Shown here one piece after another: positions 25,529 to 33,828 of a stretch of DNA of 64,000 nt. How positions within the stretch are numbered: the stretch's first letter is position 1; each line of letters begins with the position of its first letter. Under the pieces are notes generated by a model. The model searched no databases. It was not told the DNA's origin and was given only the letters and a program-made list of their open reading frames with translations. The stretch comes from Streptomyces sp. TP-A0874. Its GTDB lineage: Bacteria > Actinomycetota > Actinomycetes > Streptomycetales > Streptomycetaceae. Location of the stretch: contig NZ_BBZK01000010.1 of the NCBI RefSeq assembly GCF_001748085.1, positions 124,001-188,000 on the forward strand, read 5' to 3'. A program made the position numbers and the translations under genes.

Positions 25529-26455
25529 ATGGCGACGACGACCTCATCCCAGGGCCCGGGCGGCGACCGCAGGAGCGCTTCCGCCCCCAAGGAGGCCCCT
25601 CCGCTTCCCGAGCCGCTGCGCGTGCCGGTCGCCGACTCCCACACCCACCTCGACATGCAGTCCGGCACGGTCGAGGAGGCGCTGGAGAAGGCGGCCGCGG
25701 TCGGGGTGACGACCCTCATCCAGGTGGGCTGCGACGTCGCCGGCTCCCGCTGGGCCGCCCAGACCGCCGCCACCCACCAGAACGTGTGGGCAGCCGTCGC
25801 CCTGCACCCCAACGAAGCCCCCCGGATCGTCCACGGCGACCCCGACGGCTGGTCCCGGCAGTCGGCCAGGGCGCCCGGCGGCGAGGCCGCCCTGGAGGCC
25901 GCCCTCGCCGAGATCGACGCGCTCGCTGCGCTGCCGGGGGTCCGCGCGGTCGGCGAGACCGGGATGGACACCTTCCGCACCGGGCCCGAGGGCCTGGCCG
26001 CACAGGAGCGCTCCTTCCGACGCCATATCGACATCGCCAAGCGGCACGACCTGGCGCTGGTCATCCACGACCGGGAGGCGCACCAGGACGTGCTGCGCGT
26101 CCTGGAGGAGGAGGGCGCGCCCAGCACGGTCGTCTTCCACTGCTTCTCCGGCGACGCCGAGATGGCCAGGACCTGCGCCGACCGGGGCTACCACATGTCG
26201 TTCGCCGGCAACGTCACCTTCAAGAACGCCCAGCCGCTGCGGGACGCGCTCGCCATCGCACCGCTCGACCTGCTGCTCGTGGAGACGGACGCGCCCTTCC
26301 TCACGCCGGTGCCGTACCGCGGCCGACCCAACGCCCCCTACCTGATCCCGGTCACGCTCCGGGCCATGGCCGAGGTCAAGAAGGTCGCCGAGGACGAACT
26401 GGCGAGCGCCGTGGCGGCCAACACCGCCCGCGCCTTCGGCTACGGACCCGGCTGA
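25529..26455 (+). CDS. tatD: TatD family hydrolase
   Basis: 308 residues from ATG 25529. Metal ligands of the TIM-barrel deoxyribonuclease appear in order: His-x-His in DSHTHLD, Glu in VGETGMD, His in VIHDREAH, His in VFHCFSGDAEMA, and Asp in LVETDAPFLTP. An N-terminal Ser/Pro-rich extension of about 30 residues is not part of the core. It is a metal-dependent 3-prime to 5-prime nuclease. Its neighbours upstream of rsmA are typical of bacteria, where tatD and rsmA are often adjacent. Confidence 0.92.
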   Translation: MATTTSSQGPGGDRRSASAPKEAPPLPEPLRVPVADSHTHLDMQSGTVEEALEKAAAVGVTTLIQVGCDVAGSRWAAQTAATHQNVWAAVALHPNEAPRIVHGDPDGWSRQSARAPGGEAALEAALAEIDALAALPGVRAVGETGMDTFRTGPEGLAAQERSFRRHIDIAKRHDLALVIHDREAHQDVLRVLEEEGAPSTVVFHCFSGDAEMARTCADRGYHMSFAGNVTFKNAQPLRDALAIAPLDLLLVETDAPFLTPVPYRGRPNAPYLIPVTLRAMAEVKKVAEDELASAVAANTARAFGYGPG

Positions 26456-26571
26456 CCGGCGGCCCGGTCACCGGGTCCGGGCCGGGCGCTCCAGGGCCGC
26501 CGACCGCTCCGGGCGCGGGGCCTCCCAGCCGGTCGAGCCGAACGCCGCGCGCCAGGTCGTAAGCTTCCCCC

Positions 26572-27564
26572 GTGAGCACCATGCCCGTCACCGATCCCGT
26601 ACCCGACGGGTCCGGCCCGCTACTGGGCCCCGCCGAGGTCCGCGAGCTGGCCGCCGCGCTGGGCGTGCGGCCCACCAAGCAGCGCGGCCAGAACTTCGTC
26701 ATCGACGCCAACACCGTGCGCCGGATCGTCCGCACCGCCGAGGTGCGCCCCGACGACACGGTCGTCGAGATCGGCCCGGGGCTCGGGTCGCTGACCCTCG
26801 CCCTGCTCGAGGTGGCCGACCGGGTCGTCGCCGTCGAGATCGACGACGTGCTCGCCGCTGCCCTGCCGACCACGGTCGGTGCCCGCCTGCCGGAGCGCGC
26901 CGACCGGTTCACGGTGGTGCACTCCGACGCGATGCGGATCAGCGGGCTGCCCGGACCGGCGCCGACCGCCCTGGTGGCGAACCTCCCGTACAACGTGGCC
27001 GTGCCGGTACTGCTGCACATGCTGGCGGGGTTCCCCAGCATCGAGCGGACGCTGGTGATGGTGCAGGCCGAGGTCGCCGACCGGCTGGCCGCGGCACCCG
27101 GCTCGAAGGTCTACGGGGTGCCGTCGGTGAAGGCCGCCTGGTACGCGGAGGTCAAACGGGCGGGGGCCATCGGCCGCAACGTCTTCTGGCCCGCCCCGAA
27201 CGTCGACTCCGGCCTGGTCTCGCTGGTTCGGCGACGGGAACCGGTCGCGACGCGGGCCCGCCGGGAGGATGTCTTCGCGGTGGTCGACGCGGCCTTCGCG
27301 CAGCGCCGCAAGACGCTCCGGGCGGCGCTGGCCGGCTGGGCCGGCTCGGCAGCCGCGGCCGAGGCCGCGCTGCGGGCCGCGGGTGTCTCGCCGAGCGCCC
27401 GGGGGGAGTCCCTGACCGTCGAGGAGTTCGCGGCGATCGCGGAGGCCGCCGGGCCCGGAACGGCGGGCCGGCCGCCGGCGGCGGCGAGCACGCCCGCGCC
27501 GCAGGACGGCGCACGCCAACCGGGCCGGGGCGCAGCCGCCGGCCCGCGGAAGGAGTCCCCGTGA
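26572..27564 (+). CDS. rsmA: 16S rRNA (adenine1518/1519-N6)-dimethyltransferase
   Basis: 330 residues from GTG 26572. KQRGQNFVIDANTVRRIV and the SAM-binding VVEIGPGLGSLTLALL are followed by ALVANLPYNVAVPVLLH, the NLPY catalytic motif. RAGAIGRNVFWPAPNVDSGLV closes the core. It dimethylates A1518 and A1519 of 16S rRNA (KsgA). The last 40 residues are Ala/Pro/Gly-rich and disordered, longer than usual. The stop overlaps the ispE GTG by four bases (GTGA), so the two are coupled. Confidence 0.95.
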   Translation: MSTMPVTDPVPDGSGPLLGPAEVRELAAALGVRPTKQRGQNFVIDANTVRRIVRTAEVRPDDTVVEIGPGLGSLTLALLEVADRVVAVEIDDVLAAALPTTVGARLPERADRFTVVHSDAMRISGLPGPAPTALVANLPYNVAVPVLLHMLAGFPSIERTLVMVQAEVADRLAAAPGSKVYGVPSVKAAWYAEVKRAGAIGRNVFWPAPNVDSGLVSLVRRREPVATRARREDVFAVVDAAFAQRRKTLRAALAGWAGSAAAAEAALRAAGVSPSARGESLTVEEFAAIAEAAGPGTAGRPPAAASTPAPQDGARQPGRGAAAGPRKESP

Positions 27565-28592
27565 CCAGCGACACCAGCACCGGCGTCGACGCGGTGCCCG
27601 CCCCGGCGACCGCCACCGCGGTGACCGTGCGGGTACCGGCCAAGGTCAACGTCCAGCTCGCCGTCGGAGGGCTGCGGGCGGACGGCTTCCACGACCTGGC
27701 CAACGTCTTCCTCGCGGTGAGCCTCCACGACGAGGTCACGGCCGCCCCGGCCGAAGAACTGCGGATCACCGCCTCCGGACCGGACGCCCCCCTGCTGCCG
27801 ACGGACCGCGCCAACCTGGCCGCCCGGGCGGCCGAACTCCTCGCCGACCGGTACGGCATCGAGCCCCGCGTCCACCTGCACATCGCCAAGGACATCCCGG
27901 TCGCCGGCGGGATGGCCGGCGGCAGCGCCGACGCGGCCGCCGCCCTCGTCGCCTGCGACGCGCTCTGGGGGACCGGCGCCAGCCGGGCGGAACTCCTCGA
28001 ACTCTGCGCGGTGCTCGGCAGCGACGTGCCCTTCAGCCTGGTCGGCGGCGCGGCTCTGGGGCGCGGCCGGGGAGAGCTGCTCACCCCGCTGGAGACCGCC
28101 GGCACCTTCCACTGGGTCTTCGCGGTCGCCGACGGCGGCCTGTCCACCCCGGCCGTCTACCGGGAGTGCGACCGGCTGCGGCTCGCCTCCGGCCGGGGCG
28201 CCACCGTCGCCGAGCTCCCCGACCCCGAGCCGTCCCCCGGACTGCTGGAGGCGCTGCGCACCGGCGAGGTGCGGGCGCTGGCCGCCGCGCTGACCGAGGG
28301 CGGCTCCAGCAACGACCTCCAGGCGGCCGCGCTCTCCCTCCGCCCCTCGCTCAGCCGCACGCTGGCCGCCGGCGAGGAGGCCGGGGCGCTGGCGGCGGTC
28401 GTCTCCGGCTCCGGGCCCACCACGGCCTTCCTCGTCGAGGACGGGCCGGGCGCGGAGGCCGTCGCCGGCGCGTTGCGGGACTCCGGCCTCTGCCGCAGCG
28501 CCCGGACGGCGCTCGGACCGGTGGCCGGCGCCCGGGTGGTGCCGCTCGGCGGAGGGGCGCCCGGCGCCGGAGCGGCGGCCGGCCTGCCGTAG
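27561..28592 (+). CDS. ispE: 4-diphosphocytidyl-2-C-methyl-D-erythritol kinase
   Basis: 343 residues of the GHMP kinase superfamily. Substrate motif VRVPAKVNVQLAVGGLRADG, ATP loop PVAGGMAGGSADAAAAL and C-terminal VSGSGPTTAFLVE are complete. It phosphorylates CDP-methylerythritol in the non-mevalonate isoprenoid pathway. The usual A-K-I/L-N-L start is here AKVNVQ, an acceptable actinobacterial variant. It is coupled to rsmA, an arrangement conserved in actinobacteria. Confidence 0.95.
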   Translation: MTSDTSTGVDAVPAPATATAVTVRVPAKVNVQLAVGGLRADGFHDLANVFLAVSLHDEVTAAPAEELRITASGPDAPLLPTDRANLAARAAELLADRYGIEPRVHLHIAKDIPVAGGMAGGSADAAAALVACDALWGTGASRAELLELCAVLGSDVPFSLVGGAALGRGRGELLTPLETAGTFHWVFAVADGGLSTPAVYRECDRLRLASGRGATVAELPDPEPSPGLLEALRTGEVRALAAALTEGGSSNDLQAAALSLRPSLSRTLAAGEEAGALAAVVSGSGPTTAFLVEDGPGAEAVAGALRDSGLCRSARTALGPVAGARVVPLGGGAPGAGAAAGLP

Positions 28593-28706
28593 CGGCGGGG
28601 GCGGACCTGTGGGCCGCCGCCCGCGGCGCACCGGCCGGCCCCGGGCGGCGACTACCCTGGAAGGTCGATCGACAGCGCCCGCCGCGGCGCGGAAGCAGGA
28701 GCGCAG

Positions 28707-30524
28707 GTGGCCATCAATCTCGCCAATCTGGAAGCCGTCAGCAAGGTGTACGGGACGCGTGCGCTGCTCGACGGTGTCTCCCTCGGGGTCAGTGAGGGAG
28801 ATCGGATCGGCGTCGTTGGCCGCAACGGCGACGGCAAGACCACCCTGATCCGCCTGCTCGCCCGGGTCGAGGAGCCCGACAGCGGCCGGGCCACCCACGC
28901 CGGCGGCCTCCGCCTCGGGGTCCTCACCCAGCACGACTCGCTCGACCCGGCCGCCACCGTGCGGCACGAGGTCATCGGTGATCTCGCGGACCACGAGTGG
29001 GCCGGAGACGCCCGGATCCGCGACATCCTCACCGGTCTCTTCGGCGGTCTCGGCCTGCCCGGCTTCCCGCAGGGCCTCGACACGGTCATCGGCCCGCTGT
29101 CCGGCGGTGAGCGCCGGCGGATCGCGCTCGCCAAGCTCCTCATCGCCGAACAGGACCTGATCGTTCTCGACGAGCCGACGAACCACCTCGACGTCGAGGG
29201 CATCACCTGGCTCGCCGGCCACCTCCGCGCCCGTCGCTCGGCGCTGGTCGTCGTCACACACGACCGCTGGTTCCTCGACCAGGTGGCCACCCGGATGTGG
29301 GACGTGCAGCGGGGAGCGGTCCACGAGTACGAGGGCGGCTACTCCGACTACGTTTTCGCGAGGGCCGAGCGAGAGCGCATCGCCGCCGCGGAGGAGAGTA
29401 AGCGGCAGAACCTGATGCGCAAGGAGCTGGCCTGGCTGCGCCGGGGCGCCCCGGCGCGGACCAGTAAGCCGCGCTTCCGGATCGAGGCGGCCAACGAGCT
29501 CATCGCGGACGTCCCGCCGCCCCGGGACAGCGCGGAGCTGATGAAGTTCGCCAACTCCCGCCTGGGGAAGACGGTCTTCGACCTGGAGGACGTCACGATC
29601 CAGGTGGGGGCGCGGAAGCTGGTCGAGCACCTCACCTGGCAGCTCGGCCCCGGAGACCGGATCGGCCTGGTCGGCGTCAACGGCTCGGGCAAGACCTCGC
29701 TGCTGCGGGCGATGTCGCAGGCCGCCGACAGCGGTGGCGAGCGGCAGCCGGCCGCCGGCCGGGTCACCGTCGGCAGGACGGTCCGGCTCGGCTACCTCTC
29801 CCAGGAGGTGGCCGAACTCGCCGCCGACTGGCGCGTCCTGGAGGCCGTGGAGCGGGTGCGGCAGCGCGTCGACCTCGGCAAGGGCCGGGAGATGACCGCC
29901 TCGCAGCTGTGTGAACGGTTCGGCTTCGGCAAGGAGAAGCAGTGGACCCCGGTCGGCGACCTGTCCGGTGGTGAGCGGCGTCGGCTGCAGCTGCTGCGGC
30001 TGCTGATGGACGAGCCGAACGTGCTCTTCCTCGACGAGCCGACCAACGACCTGGACATCGAGACCCTGGCTCAGCTGGAGGACCTGCTCGACGGCTGGCC
30101 GGGCTCGCTCGTCGTCATCAGCCACGACCGCTACTTCGTGGAGCGGACCACCGACCGGGTCTACGCCCTGCTCGGTGACGCCCGGCTGCGGATGCTGCCG
30201 CGCGGTATCGACGAGTACCTGGAACGCCGCGCGGCCATGGCGGAGGACGCGGCCCCGGCGGCTCCGAAGCCCGCTGCCGAGCCCCGGCAGCGTCCGGCCG
30301 GCGTCCCAGGCTCCAAGGACGCGCGCGCCGCCAAGAAGGAACTCCAGCGCATCGAACGCCGGTTGGACCGGATCTCCGAGGGGGAGTCCCGGTTGCACGC
30401 GGAGATCGCGGCCAACGCCACCGACTTCGAACGGGTGGCGAAGTGGGACGCCGAGCTGCGCGAGTTGGCCGCCGAACGGGATGAGCTCGAAACTCGCTGG
30501 CTGGAACTGGCGGAAACCGGCTGA
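28707..30524 (+). CDS. ABC-F family ATPase (Uup/EttA-like)
   Basis: 605 residues with two ABC domains and no membrane segments. The first has Walker A GRNGDGKTT and signature LSGGERRRIALAKLL; the second has GVNGSGKTS and LSGGERRRLQLLRLL. A charged inter-domain linker (about 210-270, ERERIAAAEESKRQNLMRKE) is the P-site tRNA interaction motif of the family. The C-terminus adds a coiled coil (KKELQRIERRLDRISEGESR). ABC-F proteins act on the ribosome; the C-terminal coiled coil points to the Uup branch. GTG 28707 is preceded by a modest ribosome-binding site. Alternative: antibiotic-resistance ABC-F, less likely in this housekeeping setting. Confidence 0.92.
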   Translation: MAINLANLEAVSKVYGTRALLDGVSLGVSEGDRIGVVGRNGDGKTTLIRLLARVEEPDSGRATHAGGLRLGVLTQHDSLDPAATVRHEVIGDLADHEWAGDARIRDILTGLFGGLGLPGFPQGLDTVIGPLSGGERRRIALAKLLIAEQDLIVLDEPTNHLDVEGITWLAGHLRARRSALVVVTHDRWFLDQVATRMWDVQRGAVHEYEGGYSDYVFARAERERIAAAEESKRQNLMRKELAWLRRGAPARTSKPRFRIEAANELIADVPPPRDSAELMKFANSRLGKTVFDLEDVTIQVGARKLVEHLTWQLGPGDRIGLVGVNGSGKTSLLRAMSQAADSGGERQPAAGRVTVGRTVRLGYLSQEVAELAADWRVLEAVERVRQRVDLGKGREMTASQLCERFGFGKEKQWTPVGDLSGGERRRLQLLRLLMDEPNVLFLDEPTNDLDIETLAQLEDLLDGWPGSLVVISHDRYFVERTTDRVYALLGDARLRMLPRGIDEYLERRAAMAEDAAPAAPKPAAEPRQRPAGVPGSKDARAAKKELQRIERRLDRISEGESRLHAEIAANATDFERVAKWDAELRELAAERDELETRWLELAETG

Positions 30525-30853
30525 GCCCTGACTCTCCGGCGCCTCACCGCGGTCACGCCGCCCGCCGCCGGACCGGGATGCCCGGGGGCGGATTCCGCCC
30601 GGTGGACCTGCTTGCAGGGACCCGCGGTTCTCCTCGGTCGGCAACGGCCGCGTCACGGAGCGGTCTCAGGTGCTCGATAGCCCTGCGGCTGCCCGCTGAC
30701 TGTCATACGACCGAGTGATACAAAGAACTCCCGCGCGACTTGCCGTTGACCAGCGGGAATCGGCTCCGATCCACTCCAACCCGGAGGTCGCCGGCTTTCG
30801 GGAGAGCGGGGGAGGCAGGTCGGACCACGTACCCGCGTTGATGAGGAACACTG
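30525..30853. other. 329-bp intergenic region upstream of the beta-propeller gene
   Basis: No coding frame is credible. The left part is GC-rich and shows no clear terminator. The centre (about 30700-30760) is less GC-rich, contains TTGACC at 30751-30756, and is the likeliest promoter site for the next gene. GATGAGGAACACTG just before 30854 holds a weak ribosome-binding site (GAGGA). Confidence 0.4.
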
Positions 30854-32884
30854 ATGTCTCAGCCGCCCCAGCCGCCCAACCAGCCGCCGCAGGGCGGCCA
30901 TGGAGGGCAGCAGGAACCGTCGTACGGATACCCCCCTCAGCAGCCGCCGGCGCAGACGCCGCCGGCCGGCCCGCACTACGAGCCGACCCAGGTCGCGATG
31001 GAGCCGGTCGACTCCGGGGAGCAGCCGAAGCCGCCGGAGGGGGGCGTGCACGCCGAGCCGACCCAGGTCGCGATGGCCGCCCCGGGCGGGCCCACGCCGC
31101 CGCCGGGGCCGCCGCCGGGTCAGCCCGCGCAGCCCAATCAGCCCGCGCAGCCCAGTCAGCCCGCGCAGCCCAGTCAGCCCGCGCCGCCGGGGCAGCCGCC
31201 TCAGGCGCCGTCGTACGGCTACCCGGGCACTCCGCCCGGGGGGCAGCCGGGTGGGGCGCCCGCCTACGGCTACCCGGGTACCCCGCCGGGGCAGCCGCCT
31301 CAGGCGCCGTCGTACGGCTACCCGGGCACTCCGCCCGGGGGGCAGCCGGGTCAGGCGCCCTCCTACGGCTACCCCGGCCCCAACCAGCCCCCGCCCGGTG
31401 GCCCGTACGGCCACCAGCCGCCCGGGGGGTACCCGCCGCAGGGGCCGTACCCGGGTATGCCGCCGGCCGGCGGTGGGAAGCAGTCCACCAACAAGATGCT
31501 GGCGATAGTCGGCGCCGTCGTGGCGCTGCTGCTGGTCATCGGCGGTGGCGTCTACTTCGTGACGCAGCACGTCGGTGACGACGGCGGTAAGAACGACGCC
31601 CGCAACTCCGACGGGAACGAGGCGAAGGGCGGTGGCGGCGGCAGCGAGGAGGAGCCGGGCACCGATCCCACCGGCAAGCCGGCGAACACCCGGGGCAAGC
31701 TGCTCTTCGAGCTGGAGCGGCCGAAGCTGGACGACGTGACCCGGGTCTCGGGCCTGTGGGTGACCGACAAGGTCTTCGCCACCGGCTCGCTCAACTCCGT
31801 CGTGGGCTACGACAAGAGCAGCGGCGAGAAGAAGTGGACCGTGCCGCTCGACGGCGAGCTGTGCTGGTCCTCCAAGCACGCCACGGCCGACCACAAGACC
31901 GCCGTGCTGTTCAACGACAAGTCGGATGACAAGCGTTGCACCCAGGTGGCGCTGATCGACCTCAACACCGGTAAGAAGGAGTGGCAGGTCGAGTCCAAGC
32001 AGGGGGACCGGGCGGTCGTCTTCGATGAGGTCACCGTCGGGGACGGCGTCGTGGCCGCCGGCGGACTGCGGGGCGGTGCCGCCTGGTCGGTCGCGGACGG
32101 CAAGTCGCTGTGGAGCCCGGACGAGACCTCCGACTGCTACGACACCGGCTACGGCGGTGGCGCGGCCCTGGTGGCGGTCCGCCGGTGCGGCTCACTCGGC
32201 AACAACGCCACGATGGAGGTCCAGAAGCTCGATCCGAAGTCGGGCAAGCCGAAGTTCACCTACCGGGTGCCGGACGGGATCGAGTACGTCTACGTGGCCT
32301 CCACCGATCCGCTGGTGATCGGGTTCGACGCCGGCAGCACCTATGACGTGACGGACTTCGTCGCCCTCGACGACAAGGGCAAGGAGCGCAGCCGCATCTC
32401 CACGGAGGGCGGGAAGTTCGAGCCCGACTGCGGGGCGACCGATGTCGAGAACTGCAAGATGCTGGCCGTCGGCAACGACAAGCTCTACCTGCCGACCAAG
32501 TCCCACCCCGGAGACGGCGAGTACGCGGACGCCAACGAGATCGTCGCCTTCGACCTGGGCACCGGGAAGCAGAAGGGGCAGGCGCTCTCCGGCGACCACG
32601 GCACCATGACGCCGGTGACGATGGAGGGGGACACCCTCATCGCCTACCAGGAGGGTGACTACGACACCGGTGGCCGGGTCCTGGGCATCGACCCCAAGAC
32701 CTACAAGACGACGGTGTACCTGGAGAACCCGGACACCACCGTGAGCGTGGAGCGCAGCTTCCGCCCGGAGCTGAACGTCGAACTCCACTATCAGGGCGGG
32801 CGGTTGTACATGGCCCAGAACCTGATGTCGGAGGACGACTCCGGTATCTACAAGTACCTGGGGCTGGTGTTCGGGGCCGAGTGA
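30854..32884 (+). CDS. membrane-anchored PQQ-like beta-propeller protein with Pro/Gly-rich cytoplasmic region
   Basis: 676 residues in three parts. Residues 1-210 are Pro/Gln/Gly-rich with repeats (QPPQAPSYGYPGTPPGG and QPAQPSQ) and two copies of EPTQVAM. A single membrane helix follows (MLAIVGAVVALLLVIGGGVYFV, about 215-237). The extracytoplasmic remainder is a PQQ/quinoprotein-like propeller (VVGYDKSSGEKKWTVPLDGE, LIDLNTGKKEWQVESKQ, GRVLGIDPKTYKTTVY). No quinone-binding residues were identified, so it is probably a binding or scaffold propeller. The EPTQVAM threonines could be Ser/Thr-kinase sites read by FHA domains. It begins MSQPPQPPNQPPQGG. Confidence 0.85.
   Translation: MSQPPQPPNQPPQGGHGGQQEPSYGYPPQQPPAQTPPAGPHYEPTQVAMEPVDSGEQPKPPEGGVHAEPTQVAMAAPGGPTPPPGPPPGQPAQPNQPAQPSQPAQPSQPAPPGQPPQAPSYGYPGTPPGGQPGGAPAYGYPGTPPGQPPQAPSYGYPGTPPGGQPGQAPSYGYPGPNQPPPGGPYGHQPPGGYPPQGPYPGMPPAGGGKQSTNKMLAIVGAVVALLLVIGGGVYFVTQHVGDDGGKNDARNSDGNEAKGGGGGSEEEPGTDPTGKPANTRGKLLFELERPKLDDVTRVSGLWVTDKVFATGSLNSVVGYDKSSGEKKWTVPLDGELCWSSKHATADHKTAVLFNDKSDDKRCTQVALIDLNTGKKEWQVESKQGDRAVVFDEVTVGDGVVAAGGLRGGAAWSVADGKSLWSPDETSDCYDTGYGGGAALVAVRRCGSLGNNATMEVQKLDPKSGKPKFTYRVPDGIEYVYVASTDPLVIGFDAGSTYDVTDFVALDDKGKERSRISTEGGKFEPDCGATDVENCKMLAVGNDKLYLPTKSHPGDGEYADANEIVAFDLGTGKQKGQALSGDHGTMTPVTMEGDTLIAYQEGDYDTGGRVLGIDPKTYKTTVYLENPDTTVSVERSFRPELNVELHYQGGRLYMAQNLMSEDDSGIYKYLGLVFGAE
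31122..31351. repeat. in-frame repeats in the Pro-rich coding region
   Basis: Two identical 69-bp blocks (31184-31252 and 31283-31351) recur at a 99-bp period and encode PGQPPQAPSYGYPGTPPGG-type units. Before them, at about 31122-31184, an 18-bp unit encoding QPAQPS/N is repeated three to four times. All periods are multiples of three, so copy-number change would keep the frame. Confidence 0.85.
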
Positions 32885-33083
32885 CCCGCCGCAGCCGGCG
32901 GACGGTCCTGAGGGGCCCGGGGGGAGTGGACGACTCCGCCCGGGCCCCGGGCGGTTCCGCGCCCGGGGCCCGGCCGCACGCCGGCGCACGACTCGGAGTT
33001 CTTCGCGCCAACCGGCGTGCGGAGGCCGGCTGGGCGTGTAGCTTCGGGGCTAAGGGCCGGGCCTGGTGGGAAACGGGGGACTC

Positions 33084-33773
33084 ATGGGCGTGCGGCTGGT
33101 GGTGGTCGACGACCACCGGCTACTGGCTGAGGCGCTCGCCTCGGCGCTGCGGCTGCGGGGCCACCGGGTGCTCGCCGCGACGGCGCCGAGCGCCGGGGCC
33201 GCGGAGCTGGTGGTGCGCCGGACGCCGGAGGTGTGCCTGCTGGGGACCGGAGACCCGACCCGGCCGGGCGCGTTCGAGTCGATCGAGCGGATAAAGCGGG
33301 AACGTCCGCAGGTCGCCGTGGTGGTCGTGGGGCCGGTGCCGAGTCCGCACGGGATAGCGGCCGCCTTCGCCGCCGGAGCCTCCGGCTACGTGCGGCAGGA
33401 CGAGCGGATCGACGGTGTGGAGCGGGCGGTGCTCAGGGCCAGGGCCGGGGAGACGGCGATCGCCCCGCAGTTGCTGCGGCGCGCCTTCACCGAACTGCTC
33501 AACCCGGAGGAGCCGAGCGACGAGGCCACCCGCATCCTCCGGTCGCTGACCCGCCGTGAGGCCGAGGTGCTGTTGCGGATCACCGAGGGCGAGAACACCC
33601 GGCTGATCGCGGCGGGGATGGGGGTGGCGCAGAGCACGGCGCGCACCCATGTGCAGCGGGTGCTCACCAAACTCGGCGTGGGGACGCGACTGGAGGCGGC
33701 CGCGCTGGCGGCCCGGGCCGGGATCGTGGAGCGCTGGGAACGGCCGGCCGTCCGGAGGCCGACCCGGCCTTGA
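33084..33773 (+). CDS. atypical NarL-type response regulator lacking the phosphoacceptor Asp
   Basis: 229 residues. The receiver fold is recognisable from VVVDDHRLLAEALASAL, but the phosphoacceptor strand reads VCLLGTGDP: Gly54 stands where LLD is expected. The switch Thr (VVVVGPVPS) and conserved Lys (GYVRQDE) are also replaced. The C-terminal LuxR helix-turn-helix is intact (SLTRREAEVLLRITEGENTRLIAAGMG and STARTHVQRVLTKLGVGTRLE). It should therefore bind DNA without classic phosphorylation. ATG 33084 is preferred over GTG 33066. It ends 8 bp before the gal operator repeats, with no kinase gene adjacent. Confidence 0.85.
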   Translation: MGVRLVVVDDHRLLAEALASALRLRGHRVLAATAPSAGAAELVVRRTPEVCLLGTGDPTRPGAFESIERIKRERPQVAVVVVGPVPSPHGIAAAFAAGASGYVRQDERIDGVERAVLRARAGETAIAPQLLRRAFTELLNPEEPSDEATRILRSLTRREAEVLLRITEGENTRLIAAGMGVAQSTARTHVQRVLTKLGVGTRLEAAALAARAGIVERWERPAVRRPTRP

Positions 33774-33780
33774 CCCCCGA

Positions 33781-33820
33781 TGTTTGATCATGCTTAATTG
33801 CGTTTGATTCTGTTTGGGGT
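33781..33820 (+). promoter_or_regulatory. four tandem 10-bp repeats upstream of galTEK
   Basis: Four successive 10-mers align exactly: TGTTTGATCA, TGCTTAATTG, CGTTTGATTC, TGTTTGGGGT. The consensus is TGTTTGATTN with a period of one helical turn. They form an AT-rich island between the regulator stop (33773) and galT (33829). The Streptomyces gal promoter galP1 is known to have a complex operator with repeated hexamers, and this array is the likely equivalent. The repressor is not identified here. Confidence 0.7.
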
Positions 33821-33828
33821 GGGTTGGT

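Noticed and set aside
33781..33820. Considered as a CRISPR or minisatellite
   Set aside because: The repeats are 10 bp without spacers and sit at a promoter, so an operator array is the better reading.
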